Assembly (NCBI RefSeq): GCF_014203645.1 | Contig: NZ_JACHJL010000004.1 | Location: forward strand, 1-64,000 | Length of the DNA: 64,000 nucleotides | Direction: 5' to 3' | Source: Streptomyces zagrosensis | Lineage (GTDB): Bacteria; Actinomycetota; Actinomycetes; Streptomycetales; Streptomycetaceae | Shown: positions 52,776 through 61,480 of the stretch, piece after piece | Position numbering within the stretch: the stretch's first letter is position 1 | How the letters are laid out: each line of letters begins with the position of its first letter | Program-made: the position numbers and the translations under genes | The notes under the pieces: model-generated | Database searches by the model: none | What the model was told of the DNA's origin: nothing | The model's input: the letters and a program-made list of their open reading frames with translations, nothing else

Positions 52776-54005
52776 ATGACAACGGACTTGCGGGTGCTGC
52801 GCCCTGCCGAATGGGGCGCGTGGTACACGAAATTGGAAGACGCTTTCGGCGGGATCACCGAGGCACCCGAAAAACGGCAACTGTGGCACGACCTGACCGA
52901 GACCGAGCGGTCTCTCGCCGTCTGGGACGGTGCGGAATGCGTCGGCACCGCCACGGCGTTCAGCTTCCAACTGGCCGTGCCCGGTGGGGCGGCGGTGCCC
53001 ACCGCCGGTGTGAGTTTCGTGAGCGTGCAGCCGACGCACCGGCGGCGCGGCGTGCTGCGGTCGATGATGCGGCGGCAGCTCGATGACGTTCGCGCGGCGG
53101 GCGAGCCTCTGGCAGCGTTGACCGCATCAGAACCGGACATTTATGGCCGCTTCGGGTACGGCTTCGCGACGCAGAGCCTGTACGCGAGCATCGACCTCAC
53201 CCAGGTACGGCTGTCCGTTCCGGACGGCACCGACGCCCTCTCCCTGCGGCTCGCCGCCCCGGAGTCGGTGCTCGACATCTGCGAGGCGATTTACGCCGAG
53301 CGAGCCATACAACGCCCGGGTGGCCTGGCCCGACGGCCCGGCTGGGAGCGACTGGCGTTGCTCGACCCGCCGGCGGATCGGGCAGGTACCTCACCGCTGA
53401 AGTGCGTACTGGTCCAGGAGAACGGCCAGCCGGTGGGGTACGCGCGCTACGCCATCAAGCTCGAATGGCAACTGACGGGCGCACAGGGCAGCGTGCACCT
53501 GCGCGATATCGAGGCGCTGCACCCGCGGGCCTACGCGGCGCTGTGGCGGTTCCTGAGCGAGATCGACCTGACCTCGACGCTCGTGCTGCGCAACCGCCCG
53601 GTGGACGATCCCCTGTTGCACCTGGTGTCGGACATCCGGCGATGCAGTGTGCGGATCACCGACCGGATGTACGTACGGCTCGTCGAGGTGGGCGCGGCAC
53701 TGGCGGCCAGGACGTACGCGGCGCCAGTCGAGCTGGTCTTCGAGGTGACGGACCCGTTTTGCCCGTGGAACGAGGGGCGGTGGCGGCTCAGTGGCGACCG
53801 CGCGGGCGCCACGTGTGCGCGGACCACGGACGCGGCCGACCTCGCGCTGTCCGTACGCGAGTTGAGCTCGGCCTATCTGGGCGGTGTTTCACTGGCCGTG
53901 CTCGGGCAAGCGGGCCGGGTGCAGGAGCTGCGCAAGGGCGCGCTCTCCGAGGCAGCGGTGGCCTTCGGCCATGAGCTGGCGCCCTGGCTGCCCCACAACT
54001 TCTGA
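52776..54005 (+). CDS. Eis-like GNAT N-acetyltransferase
   Basis: 409 aa, usual length for the Eis family. N-terminal GNAT domain with acetyl-CoA loop VQPTHRRRGVLRSMMRRQLD (RRRGV/L), the conserved SEPDIYGRFGYGFATQ segment, a second GNAT-like domain, and a C-terminal SCP2-like domain ending in PWLPHNF: the terminal carboxylate of Phe is catalytic in mycobacterial Eis. Eis enzymes acetylate several amines of aminoglycosides and also protein lysines. Physiological substrate here unknown. Confidence 0.92.
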   Translation: MTTDLRVLRPAEWGAWYTKLEDAFGGITEAPEKRQLWHDLTETERSLAVWDGAECVGTATAFSFQLAVPGGAAVPTAGVSFVSVQPTHRRRGVLRSMMRRQLDDVRAAGEPLAALTASEPDIYGRFGYGFATQSLYASIDLTQVRLSVPDGTDALSLRLAAPESVLDICEAIYAERAIQRPGGLARRPGWERLALLDPPADRAGTSPLKCVLVQENGQPVGYARYAIKLEWQLTGAQGSVHLRDIEALHPRAYAALWRFLSEIDLTSTLVLRNRPVDDPLLHLVSDIRRCSVRITDRMYVRLVEVGAALAARTYAAPVELVFEVTDPFCPWNEGRWRLSGDRAGATCARTTDAADLALSVRELSSAYLGGVSLAVLGQAGRVQELRKGALSEAAVAFGHELAPWLPHNF

Positions 54006-54011
54006 TGTGCC

Positions 54012-54599
54012 CTACCGTCCAAGCGTGGGTTTGAGCCGGTCATTTGCAGTAGAGAGTCCGGATCGGTTCTTCGCGATGTTTCGTGTCTTCTTGGTGTTGG
54101 CCGACTCGGCGAGCAGGGCGAGTACCGCCGGCGACGTCGCCTTTTCGGCGAGGACGCGCTGCATCCAGTTCGAGACCTCCGCCAACTCGGCAGGCGTCGG
54201 CAGGTGACCGTCCTTGATGGACAGGTAGAACAGCCAGTCGTGGATGCGGTGGCGGATGAACTGGCGGTGTCCCTCCGCTGGGAGCTGGTCAAGTTCCGGC
54301 AGTAGTTCGGCCGACCACTGCCGGAACTCGGCAGGACCGGTCACCTTCACCGCGATCGCGTCCACGAGGGCGACCACCGCCGTCTTGGACCCCAGCTCGT
54401 TGGGGTCGCGCAAGATCGTGGCCACGATCTTGCGGTCCCGGTCGCGGCTGCGCGAGGAAGCGGTCACCGAGACAACGCGTTGGTACGCGGACGATCGCAC
54501 GTGCTCGTCCGCGACGGCATCGTCGATGGCCACATCGACGATGCCGGCCCCCGCTAGCAACTCGGCCACATCGCGCCGCAGTGTCATCGCTTCCTTCAT
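54012..54599 (-). CDS. Hypothetical protein
   Basis: 195 aa from ATG (MKEAMTLRRDV) or from the second Met. Soluble, helix-rich, no signal peptide. Motifs seen: VSVTASSRSRDRDRKIVATI, RQWSAELLPELDQLPAEGHR, HDWLFYLSIKDGHLPTPAEL. I do not recognise a family. Ends 6 bp from the convergent Eis-like gene. Confidence 0.6.
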   Translation of the reverse strand: MKEAMTLRRDVAELLAGAGIVDVAIDDAVADEHVRSSAYQRVVSVTASSRSRDRDRKIVATILRDPNELGSKTAVVALVDAIAVKVTGPAEFRQWSAELLPELDQLPAEGHRQFIRHRIHDWLFYLSIKDGHLPTPAELAEVSNWMQRVLAEKATSPAVLALLAESANTKKTRNIAKNRSGLSTANDRLKPTLGR

Positions 54600-54733
54600 C
54601 CCTCGGCCACCCCAGACGAGCAGGCCCGTGACGTGCCGCGCACGCGTCCCTCACTCTGCTCAGCGCACCGGATCTGGCGGCGAGCGAACCAGCGCGGACG
54701 CTGGACCCGCTCGGTGCCGCGTCTAACCGGCCC

Positions 54734-55150
54734 TCAGCGCCTTGGCTGGGAAAAACGAATGCGGTTGCCGAAGGGGTCGCGGAGGCCACAGTCGGTTCCG
54801 TACGGGCGATCGGTGGGCTCCTCGGTGAACTCCACGCCCCGGCCCAGCAGCGTCTCGTACGTCGTGCGGCAGTCGTCCGTGGTGAAAATGAGCCACCCAC
54901 CCATCGCGCCCTTGGTCACCAACTCACGGACCTGCTGTGCCGTCTCGTCGGACATCGCCGGAGCGCCCGGCTTCTCCAGCAGAATCTGGCGCTCCGGGTG
55001 GCCGGGGACGCTGACCGTAAGCCAGCGCATGAAGCCCATGTCAACGTCGGCGTTGACCTCCAGACCGAGCTTTCCTACATAGAAATCGAGGGCCTCGTTC
55101 TGATCGAGGACGTATATCTGCGACTGCGTGATGGCGTTGAACATGTGCAT
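54734..55150 (-). CDS. VOC-fold (glyoxalase/bleomycin-resistance) protein
   Basis: 138 aa from MHMFNAITQSQIYVLDQNEA. Two beta-alpha-beta-beta-beta modules with the usual start (DQNEALDFYVGKLGLEVNAD) and end (DCGLRDPFGNRIRFSQ). Metal-ligand positions are partly kept. Members are dioxygenases, glyoxalases or drug-binding proteins; function here not determined. An AraC-type regulator gene lies 75 bp upstream on the same strand, a pairing often seen in Streptomyces. Confidence 0.85.
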   Translation of the reverse strand: MHMFNAITQSQIYVLDQNEALDFYVGKLGLEVNADVDMGFMRWLTVSVPGHPERQILLEKPGAPAMSDETAQQVRELVTKGAMGGWLIFTTDDCRTTYETLLGRGVEFTEEPTDRPYGTDCGLRDPFGNRIRFSQPRR

Positions 55151-55225
55151 CACGTTACTGGGCACAGCGGCCGAAAACTTATCCAAAACTGCTCGGTTGA
55201 CAGCCAGTGCGGGCCGTGCGGACGA

Positions 55226-55618
55226 TCAGGCGCTCGGTCGCATCCAAGCCATCGCGAAGCACGTTGGTACGCCCGTGGCCACCGCCTCTTTGCGGTACGT
55301 CCGCGGCGACCGGCCGACGATGTCGCGGAACGTGCGGCTGAAGCTCCCCAGGCTGCTGAAGCCGACTTCACAGCACACGTCCGTCACGCTGCGATCGGTT
55401 TCCCGCAGCAGGAACATCGCGCGCTCCACGCGGCGGCGTTGCAGGTAGCGGTGAGGCGTCTCGCCGAACGTGGCCCGGAAGGTGCGGGCGAAGTGCGCCG
55501 GGGACACATGGGCGATTTCGGCCAGAGCCGGGACGTCCATCGGCTGCGCGTAGTCGCGGTCCATCGCATCCCGCGCCCGGAGCATGCGGCGGTTGCTGTC
55601 TTCTACGGCGTGACTCAC
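55226..55618 (-). CDS. AraC-family transcriptional regulator (DNA-binding domain only)
   Basis: 130 aa from GTG (reads MSHAVEDSNRRM). Nearly all of it is the two-HTH AraC/XylS domain: ALAEIAHVSPAHFARTFRAT, FGETPHRYLQRRRVERAMFL, DVCCEVGFSSLGSFSRTFRD, GRSPRTYR. There is no separate ligand domain. Possibly it controls the adjacent VOC gene. Confidence 0.88.
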   Translation of the reverse strand: MSHAVEDSNRRMLRARDAMDRDYAQPMDVPALAEIAHVSPAHFARTFRATFGETPHRYLQRRRVERAMFLLRETDRSVTDVCCEVGFSSLGSFSRTFRDIVGRSPRTYRKEAVATGVPTCFAMAWMRPSA

Positions 55619-55701
55619 GACGCCATCCCCCCACGAGTGTCTCGTCGTCCATGGCGGCCCCGGTACCTGGTGCGGTCCGCCTTCTCCCACCGCGACGGTC
55701 C

Positions 55702-56553
55702 CTAGCGGCGTTGGCAACCCGGGCACCAGAAGAGGTTGCGGGCGGCGAGTTCGGCGGTGCGGATCTCGCCGCCACAGATATGGCAGGGCTGCCGCGCCCT
55801 GCGGTACACGTAGACCTCTCCCCCATGGTCGTCCACGCGCGGTGGCCGGCCCATGGCCTCGGGTAGATGCTCGGGCCTGACCGTATCGATGCGGTTGTTT
55901 CTGACTCCTTCGCGCATCAAGGCGATCAAGTCGGCCCAGATGGCGTCCCATTCGGCGCGGTTGAGGTCGCGGCCGGCGCGGTACGGGTCGATGCCGTGCC
56001 GGAAGAGCACCTCGGCGCGGTACACGTTGCCCACTCCCGCGATCACCTTTTGGTCCATCAGCAGCGTGGCGATGGTGGTCCGGCTGCGGGAGATCCGCTG
56101 CCAGGCGGGCTCGCCGTCGTCGCTCGGGGTGCCCGCCGCACCGGCTGCGTTCGCGTGCGCGGGGGCCGCGCGCAACGGGTCAGGGCCGAGCCGGTCGTGT
56201 ATCGCCTGCTTCTCGGCGTCGGTGATCAGCCCGCAGGTCGTCGGCCCGCGGAGATCGGCGTACGCGTCGGGGCCGCTGAGGCGCAGCCGAACGGTGTCGG
56301 TGGGCGGTGGCGCGGGGGCCGCGCCGAAGGTGAGCTTGCCGAACAGGCCGAGGTGGATGTGGACCCAGCCGGCGGCGCCGAAGCCGAGGAAGAGGTGCTT
56401 GCCGTGGGCGTCGGCGTCGGTCAGCGGCTGCCTGTCGATCAGTGCCGCGCCGTCCGCGAACTTGCCCTGGGGGCTACTCGCACGTACCGGACGGTCGGCG
56501 AAGCGCTCGCGGTAGTCCGCCGCGAGACGGTGGATCGTATGCCCCTCTGGCAC
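55702..56553 (-). CDS. Fpg/Nei-family DNA glycosylase
   Basis: 283 aa from GTG (MPEGHTIHRLA after processing) with GGAGG upstream. The catalytic N-terminal Pro-Glu is present as PEGHTIH. The H2TH region contains DQKVIAGVGNVYRAEVLFRH, and the C-terminal zinc finger has CHICGG and CPGCQ. The PEG-x-T start fits endonuclease VIII (Nei) type rather than MutM. Excises oxidised bases and cleaves abasic sites. An upstream in-frame extension is not supported. Confidence 0.93.
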   Translation of the reverse strand: MPEGHTIHRLAADYRERFADRPVRASSPQGKFADGAALIDRQPLTDADAHGKHLFLGFGAAGWVHIHLGLFGKLTFGAAPAPPPTDTVRLRLSGPDAYADLRGPTTCGLITDAEKQAIHDRLGPDPLRAAPAHANAAGAAGTPSDDGEPAWQRISRSRTTIATLLMDQKVIAGVGNVYRAEVLFRHGIDPYRAGRDLNRAEWDAIWADLIALMREGVRNNRIDTVRPEHLPEAMGRPPRVDDHGGEVYVYRRARQPCHICGGEIRTAELAARNLFWCPGCQRR

Positions 56554-56737
56554 GCTGATTCCTCCGGGCTGAACCTGGCCCCGGGCCGGCGGGCGGGGCG
56601 CCCGCCGGCCGGCCCGGGGCGTCACCTCCCGAGCCGTCGCAGGCCCGAGCCGTCGCACGCCGGGACCACGCAGGCCGCTGGCCTGCGGGTCGCTGACCTG
56701 CGGGCCGCCGGACCTGCGGGTGCGTCGGCCGCTGGCG

Positions 56738-57223
56738 TTAGGGCTGCGGGTGGTGGGCCGGGATGGGGGGAAGCTTGCCCGTGAGTTCGTACGAGGCGAG
56801 CATGTCGATGCGGCGCGTGTGCCGCTCCTCACCCGAGTACGGGGTGTCCAAGAAGACCTCGACGAAGCGGGTGGCCTCCTCCAGGCTGTGCATCCGGCCG
56901 CCGACGCTGATGACGTTGGCGTTGTTGTGCTCGCGGCCGAGCCGGGCGGTCTCCTCGCTCCAGGCGAGTGCGGCGCGTACGCCCTTGACCTTGTTGGCGG
57001 CGATCTGCTCGCCGTTGCCCGAGCCGCCGATCACGATGCCCAGGCTCTCGTCGTCCGCGGCGGTGCGTTCGGCGGCGCGGAGGCAGAACGGCGGGTAGTC
57101 GTCCTGAGCGTCGTAGAGGTGCGGGCCGCAGTCGATGGGCTCGTGGTCGTTGGCCTCAAGCCATTCGACGAGGTGGTTTTTGAGTTCGTAACCGGCATGG
57201 TCGGAGCCGAGGTACACGCGCAT
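56738..57223 (-). CDS. rpiB: Ribose-5-phosphate isomerase B
   Basis: 161 aa from ATG (MRVYLGSDHAGYELKNHLVE). RpiB signatures: GSDHAG, DCGPHLYDAQDDYPPFC, GIVIGGSGNGEQIAANKVKG and REHNNANVISVGGR. It interconverts ribose-5-P and ribulose-5-P. The frame runs far upstream antisense to the permease, but that part is His/Arg-rich shadow. Confidence 0.95.
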   Translation of the reverse strand: MRVYLGSDHAGYELKNHLVEWLEANDHEPIDCGPHLYDAQDDYPPFCLRAAERTAADDESLGIVIGGSGNGEQIAANKVKGVRAALAWSEETARLGREHNNANVISVGGRMHSLEEATRFVEVFLDTPYSGEERHTRRIDMLASYELTGKLPPIPAHHPQP

Positions 57224-57379
57224 GTGCTGAGTGTGGCATGAGCACAGGCGGGTAAGAGCGCGCGGGTGCGGAAGGCGGCCCCCAGCAGGCAACGATTGGG
57301 AATCAGATCTTCCGCTCAGCTTCGCCCTGAGTTTGAATGCCGGGGCCGCACACAGCACCACCCAAGCGAAGGATCGTGC

Positions 57380-58828
57380 ATGAGTACGCAGCCGCCTCCC
57401 GGCACGGTGAAAACGGTGAAAGGGGCCAAGGACACGCCCGAAGCCCCGGATGCCGCACCTGCCGGCGAGGGCCTGAAAGCCGGCCTGAAGAACCGGCATC
57501 TGTCGATGATCGCGATCGGCGGGGTGATCGGCGCCGGCCTGTTCGTCGGCTCCGGCGCCGGCATCGCCAAGGCCGGGCCCGGCATCTTGATCTCGTATGC
57601 CATCGCCGGGCTGCTGGTCGTCCTGGTGATGCGGATGCTGGGTGAGATGGCGGCGGCCGATCCGAGCTCGGGGTCGTTCTCGGCGTACGCGGACCGGTCG
57701 CTCGGGCACTGGGCGGGCTTCACGATCGGCTGGCTGTACTGGTTCTTTTGGGTCGTGGTGCTCGCCGTCGAGGCGACCGCGGCGGCGGCGATCCTCACCG
57801 AGTGGGTGCCCACCATTCCGCAATGGGCCTGGGCGCTGCTGGTGATGATCGTGCTCACCGTCACCAACCTGGCCTCGGTCGGCTCCTACGGAGAGTTCGA
57901 GTTCTGGTTCGCCGGGATCAAGGTCGTGGCGATCGCCGCGTTCATCGTGATCGCCGGGCTCGCGGTGTTCGGCGTGCTGCCCGATACGGAGGCGGTGGGC
58001 GTCTCGCATTTGACCGGTGACGGCGGATTCCTACCCAACGGCCCCGGCACGATCCTGTCGGGCATGCTTCTGGTGGTCTTTTCCTTCATGGGCAGCGAAA
58101 TCGTCACGTTGGCAGCGGGCGAGTCCGCCGAGCCGGCGAAGATGGTCAGCCGGGCGACCAACAGCGTCATCTGGCGCATCGGCATCTTCTACCTGGGCTC
58201 GATCGCGCTCGTGGTGATGCTGCTGCCGTGGAACTCCCAGGCTCTGCTGGACGATGGCCCCTACGTCGCCGCGCTCAATGAGATCGGCATCGCACACGCC
58301 GGGACGATCATGGACGTGATCGTGGTGACGGCCGTGCTGTCCTGTTTGAACTCCGGCCTGTACACGGCGTCCCGGATGGCCTTCTCGCTCGGTCAGCGCG
58401 GCGATGCGCCGAAGGCGTTCGCGCGGGTGAACAAGCGGGGCGTGCCGGCCGCCGCGATCTGGTCGTCGGTGGCCTTCGGCTTCGTCGCCGTCATCTTCAA
58501 CTACACCTCGCCGGACACCGTCTTCGAGTTCCTGCTCAACTCTTCCGGCGCGGTGGCCCTCTTTGTGTGGCTGGTCATCTGCTTCTCGCAGTTGCGGATG
58601 CGGCCGGTCATCGAGCGCGAGATGCCGGAGCGGCACACGGTGCGGATGTGGCTCTACCCGTATCTGACGTACGCCGCGATCGGGCTGATCATCTTCATCC
58701 TCGGCTACATGCTCTACGACGATGAGGGCCGCGAAAAGATGGTGCTCTCGCTGGTGGTGGGGGCGCTGGTGCTGGTGACCGGTCTGCTGTTGGACCGTAA
58801 GCGGCAGCGCGCGGCCAGCTCGTCCTGA
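57380..58828 (+). CDS. Amino acid permease (APC superfamily), copy 1
   Basis: 482 aa; ATG with AAGGA. Twelve membrane segments. Signature at the first helix GGVIGAGLFVGSGAGIAKAG, then ISYAIAGLLVVLVMRMLGEM and FSAYADRSLGHWAGFTIGWL, typical of the AAT family (GabP, AnsP, CycA). Substrate cannot be assigned by reading. Closely related to two permeases at 59897 and 61481. Divergent from rpiB. Confidence 0.92.
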   Translation: MSTQPPPGTVKTVKGAKDTPEAPDAAPAGEGLKAGLKNRHLSMIAIGGVIGAGLFVGSGAGIAKAGPGILISYAIAGLLVVLVMRMLGEMAAADPSSGSFSAYADRSLGHWAGFTIGWLYWFFWVVVLAVEATAAAAILTEWVPTIPQWAWALLVMIVLTVTNLASVGSYGEFEFWFAGIKVVAIAAFIVIAGLAVFGVLPDTEAVGVSHLTGDGGFLPNGPGTILSGMLLVVFSFMGSEIVTLAAGESAEPAKMVSRATNSVIWRIGIFYLGSIALVVMLLPWNSQALLDDGPYVAALNEIGIAHAGTIMDVIVVTAVLSCLNSGLYTASRMAFSLGQRGDAPKAFARVNKRGVPAAAIWSSVAFGFVAVIFNYTSPDTVFEFLLNSSGAVALFVWLVICFSQLRMRPVIEREMPERHTVRMWLYPYLTYAAIGLIIFILGYMLYDDEGREKMVLSLVVGALVLVTGLLLDRKRQRAASSS

Positions 58829-58911
58829 TCCGCCGGGCCTGCCCACGGACGGCCGTCCGTCATGGTGAGTGCGCGCCGACCGCCACGGCGGGTGCGCGCG
58901 AGCGTGCGGCC

Positions 58912-58941
58912 GGGCGCCCCGGGCAGCGGCCCGGGGCGCCC
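58912..58941. terminator. Bidirectional terminator between permease 1 and bioY
   Basis: GGGCGCCCCGGG pairs with CCCGGGGCGCCC around a 6-nt loop (AGCGGC region), between convergent genes. Confidence 0.75.
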
Positions 58942-58992
58942 ATCAGCAACAGGCCCCGGGCCTGCGGCGCTCAGCAGCCGCGGCCCGCGCTG

Positions 58993-59622
58993 TCAGGAGC
59001 CGGAGCGGTCTGCGCTGTCCGCACCGGAGCGGTTGAGCACGTGCCACGCCGCGGGCAGCAGGCCCATCGCCAAGGCCGCCTTGAGCGCGTCGCCCAACAG
59101 GAACGGGGTCAGGCCGGCCGCCACCGCCTCGGTCAGCGACATGTCAGCGGCCAGCGCCAGGTACGGCACGCCGATGGCATAGATGATCGCGGAGCCAACG
59201 GCCATGGTCCCCACGGTGCGCAGCATGCCCCGGTCCCCGCCGCGCCGCGCCAGCGCGCCTACGGCGGTGGCCGCGAGCATCATGCCGATGACGTAGCCGA
59301 AGGACGGCGCGGCAGCGCCCGATGCACCCTCGGCGAACCACGGCATGCCGGCCATCCCGACCAGTGCGTACACCAGCAGTGAGAGCAGGCCGCGGCCCGC
59401 GCCGAGCGAGGCGCCGACGAGCAGGGCGGCGAAGGTTTGGCCGGTGACCGGCACCGGCGAGCCCGGCACCGGGACGGCGATCTGCGCGGCGATGCCGGTG
59501 AGGGCGGCGCCGCCGACGATGAGGGCGGCATCCCTGACCCGGGCGCGGCCGGAGGTCGAGGCGTGCAGCAGGTCGGCGAGGACCGAATCGGTCCTGGTGG
59601 TGGAGGCGGTGACAGTGCTCAA
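58993..59622 (-). CDS. bioY: Biotin transporter substrate-binding subunit BioY
   Basis: 209 aa from a TTG with GGGGAGAA upstream. Six membrane segments with the BioY signature (VPVPGSPVPVTGQTFAALLV, GASLGAGRGLLSLLVYALVG, GMPWFAEGASG, PSFGYVIGMMLA). BioY is the S-component of the biotin ECF transporter; bioM/bioN are not adjacent, so it works alone or with a shared module. About 270 bp upstream hold no gene. Confidence 0.95.
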   Translation of the reverse strand: MSTVTASTTRTDSVLADLLHASTSGRARVRDAALIVGGAALTGIAAQIAVPVPGSPVPVTGQTFAALLVGASLGAGRGLLSLLVYALVGMAGMPWFAEGASGAAAPSFGYVIGMMLAATAVGALARRGGDRGMLRTVGTMAVGSAIIYAIGVPYLALAADMSLTEAVAAGLTPFLLGDALKAALAMGLLPAAWHVLNRSGADSADRSGS

Positions 59623-59896
59623 CGGTTCTCCCCGTAGATCAAGCAGACAGCAGGAACAGGGCGACGTTAACTCAGCCCTTATCTCGCACTCACCGTGAAC
59701 TGCTCACAAAGCCGCTGCCCGCACCTTGGCGGGTTCGGCACCTGGGCCGAAGACCCGCAGCACGCTGCGCATTCGCCGTTTCGGCTGGTCGCGTGATGCT
59801 CGTCACGAAGCGCTCGGCGTCAGGGGAATCGTTTTGCGGTCCGCCGTATAGGACGGCAACACTGTGGGCTCCCACCAATACGAGAGTACGAGCGCG

Positions 59897-61339
59897 ATGC
59901 ATGACAGACCCACACCCGGCAGCGCCGACAGCACCGACAGTGCCAGCGGTGCCGGCAGCGCCAGCACCGCAGAACCGCTAGCCGGGGGGCTCAAGCAGCG
60001 TCACATGACGATGCTGGGCCTCGGCGGGGTGATCGGTGCGGGGCTGTTCGTCGGCTCGGGCGCCGGGATCTCCGTGGCCGGGCCCGGCATCGTCTTGTCC
60101 TATGCCATCGCGGGCGGGCTCGCGATGCTGGTGATGCGCATGCTGGGCGAGATGTCGGCGGCGATGCCGGCCTCCGGGGCGTTCTCGGTGCACGCGGAGC
60201 GTGCCCTGGGGCGCTGGGCCGGGTTTTCGGTGGGCTGGCTGTATTGGTTCTTGCTGGTGGTCGTGTTGGCGGTGGAGGCCACGGGGGCGGCGGGCATTGC
60301 CCATGGCTGGGCGCCCCAGGTGCCGCAGTGGGCCTGGGTGCTGCTGTTCATGGTGGTGTTCACGGCCGCCAACCTGGTCGCGGTGAGCAACTTCGGGGAG
60401 TTCGAGTTCTGGTTCGCCGCGCTGAAGGTGAGCGCGATCGTGCTGTTCCTCATCTTGGGACTGCTGGCGATCTTCGGGGTACTGCCCGACACCGAAGCGG
60501 TCGGGCTCTCCCATCTCACCGGGGAGGGCGGCTTCGTGCCCAAGGGCTGGGGCGGCGTGGTCTCCGGCGTGCTGGCGGTGGTCTTCGCCTTCGGCGGTCT
60601 TGAGGTGGTCACCATCGCGGCGGCCGAGTCGGACGACCCGGCGCGTGCGGTGGGCCGCGCGGTGCGCAGCGCCGTGTGGCGCATCCTCTTCTTCTACATC
60701 GGCTCAATGCTGGTGATCGTCACCGTGCTGCCGTGGACGGACATGTCGCCCGGCAAGAGCCCGTATGTGGCGGTGCTCGACCACATCGGCGTTCCGGCGG
60801 CCGGGCAGATCATGAACATCGTGGTGTTCGTGGCGCTGCTGTCGGCACTGAACGCCAATCTCTACGGCTCCTCACGAATGATCTTCTCGCTCGCCGAGCG
60901 CGGCGAAGCGCCGCGGGCGCTGCTGCGGGTGACGGCGGGCGGGGTGCCGCGCCGGGCGGTGTTCGCCTCGGTGGCCTTCGGGTTCGCCTCGGTGGTACTG
61001 AACCTGCGGTGGCCGGATTCGATCTTTCAGTACCTGTTGAACGCGGTCGGCGCTGTCCTGCTGTTCGTCTGGGCCCTGATCGCCGCGTCACAGCTTCGGC
61101 TGCGGCGCCGCATGGACCCGGCAGCGGTTTCGGCGCTGCCGCTGCGGATGTGGGGTTTTCCCTGGCTGACCCGGGGGGCGCTGATCGCGATGGCGGCTGT
61201 CCTGGTGCTGATGCTGACCGACGACGCGGCACGTCCGCAGTTGCTCTGGTCGGCCGGCGCGACCGCCGCCGTACTGGCCGTCGCGGGGGTACGGGAGTGG
61301 CTCGCCCGGCGGGCTGCGGGTGAACAATCACCCACCTGA
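59897..61339 (+). CDS. Amino acid permease (APC superfamily), copy 2
   Basis: 480 aa from ATG (MHDRPTPGSADS). Short Ser/Thr/Ala-rich cytoplasmic tail, then twelve membrane segments with GGVIGAGLFVGSGAGISVAG, MRMLGEMSAAMPASGAFSVH and SNFGEFEFWFAALKV. Shares most of its length with copies 1 and 3. Substrate unknown. Confidence 0.92.
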   Translation: MHDRPTPGSADSTDSASGAGSASTAEPLAGGLKQRHMTMLGLGGVIGAGLFVGSGAGISVAGPGIVLSYAIAGGLAMLVMRMLGEMSAAMPASGAFSVHAERALGRWAGFSVGWLYWFLLVVVLAVEATGAAGIAHGWAPQVPQWAWVLLFMVVFTAANLVAVSNFGEFEFWFAALKVSAIVLFLILGLLAIFGVLPDTEAVGLSHLTGEGGFVPKGWGGVVSGVLAVVFAFGGLEVVTIAAAESDDPARAVGRAVRSAVWRILFFYIGSMLVIVTVLPWTDMSPGKSPYVAVLDHIGVPAAGQIMNIVVFVALLSALNANLYGSSRMIFSLAERGEAPRALLRVTAGGVPRRAVFASVAFGFASVVLNLRWPDSIFQYLLNAVGAVLLFVWALIAASQLRLRRRMDPAAVSALPLRMWGFPWLTRGALIAMAAVLVLMLTDDAARPQLLWSAGATAAVLAVAGVREWLARRAAGEQSPT

Positions 61340-61480
61340 CGATCGGTCGGGCACGGAACGTCATATCGGCGTCTGGATATCGGACAGAGCTGTCCGAACT
61401 GTTGTCCTGAGCGGACACGCGCCTCAAACTGGGGCCTTCATGCGCACCTTTAGGCTCTCACGGAGTGGACCTCTATCACC

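Noticed and set aside
59623..59896. Biotin-responsive operator or riboswitch upstream of bioY
   Set aside because: A GTTAAC and some short inverted pairs are present, but the spacing does not fit a BioQ/BirA site and no riboswitch structure is evident.
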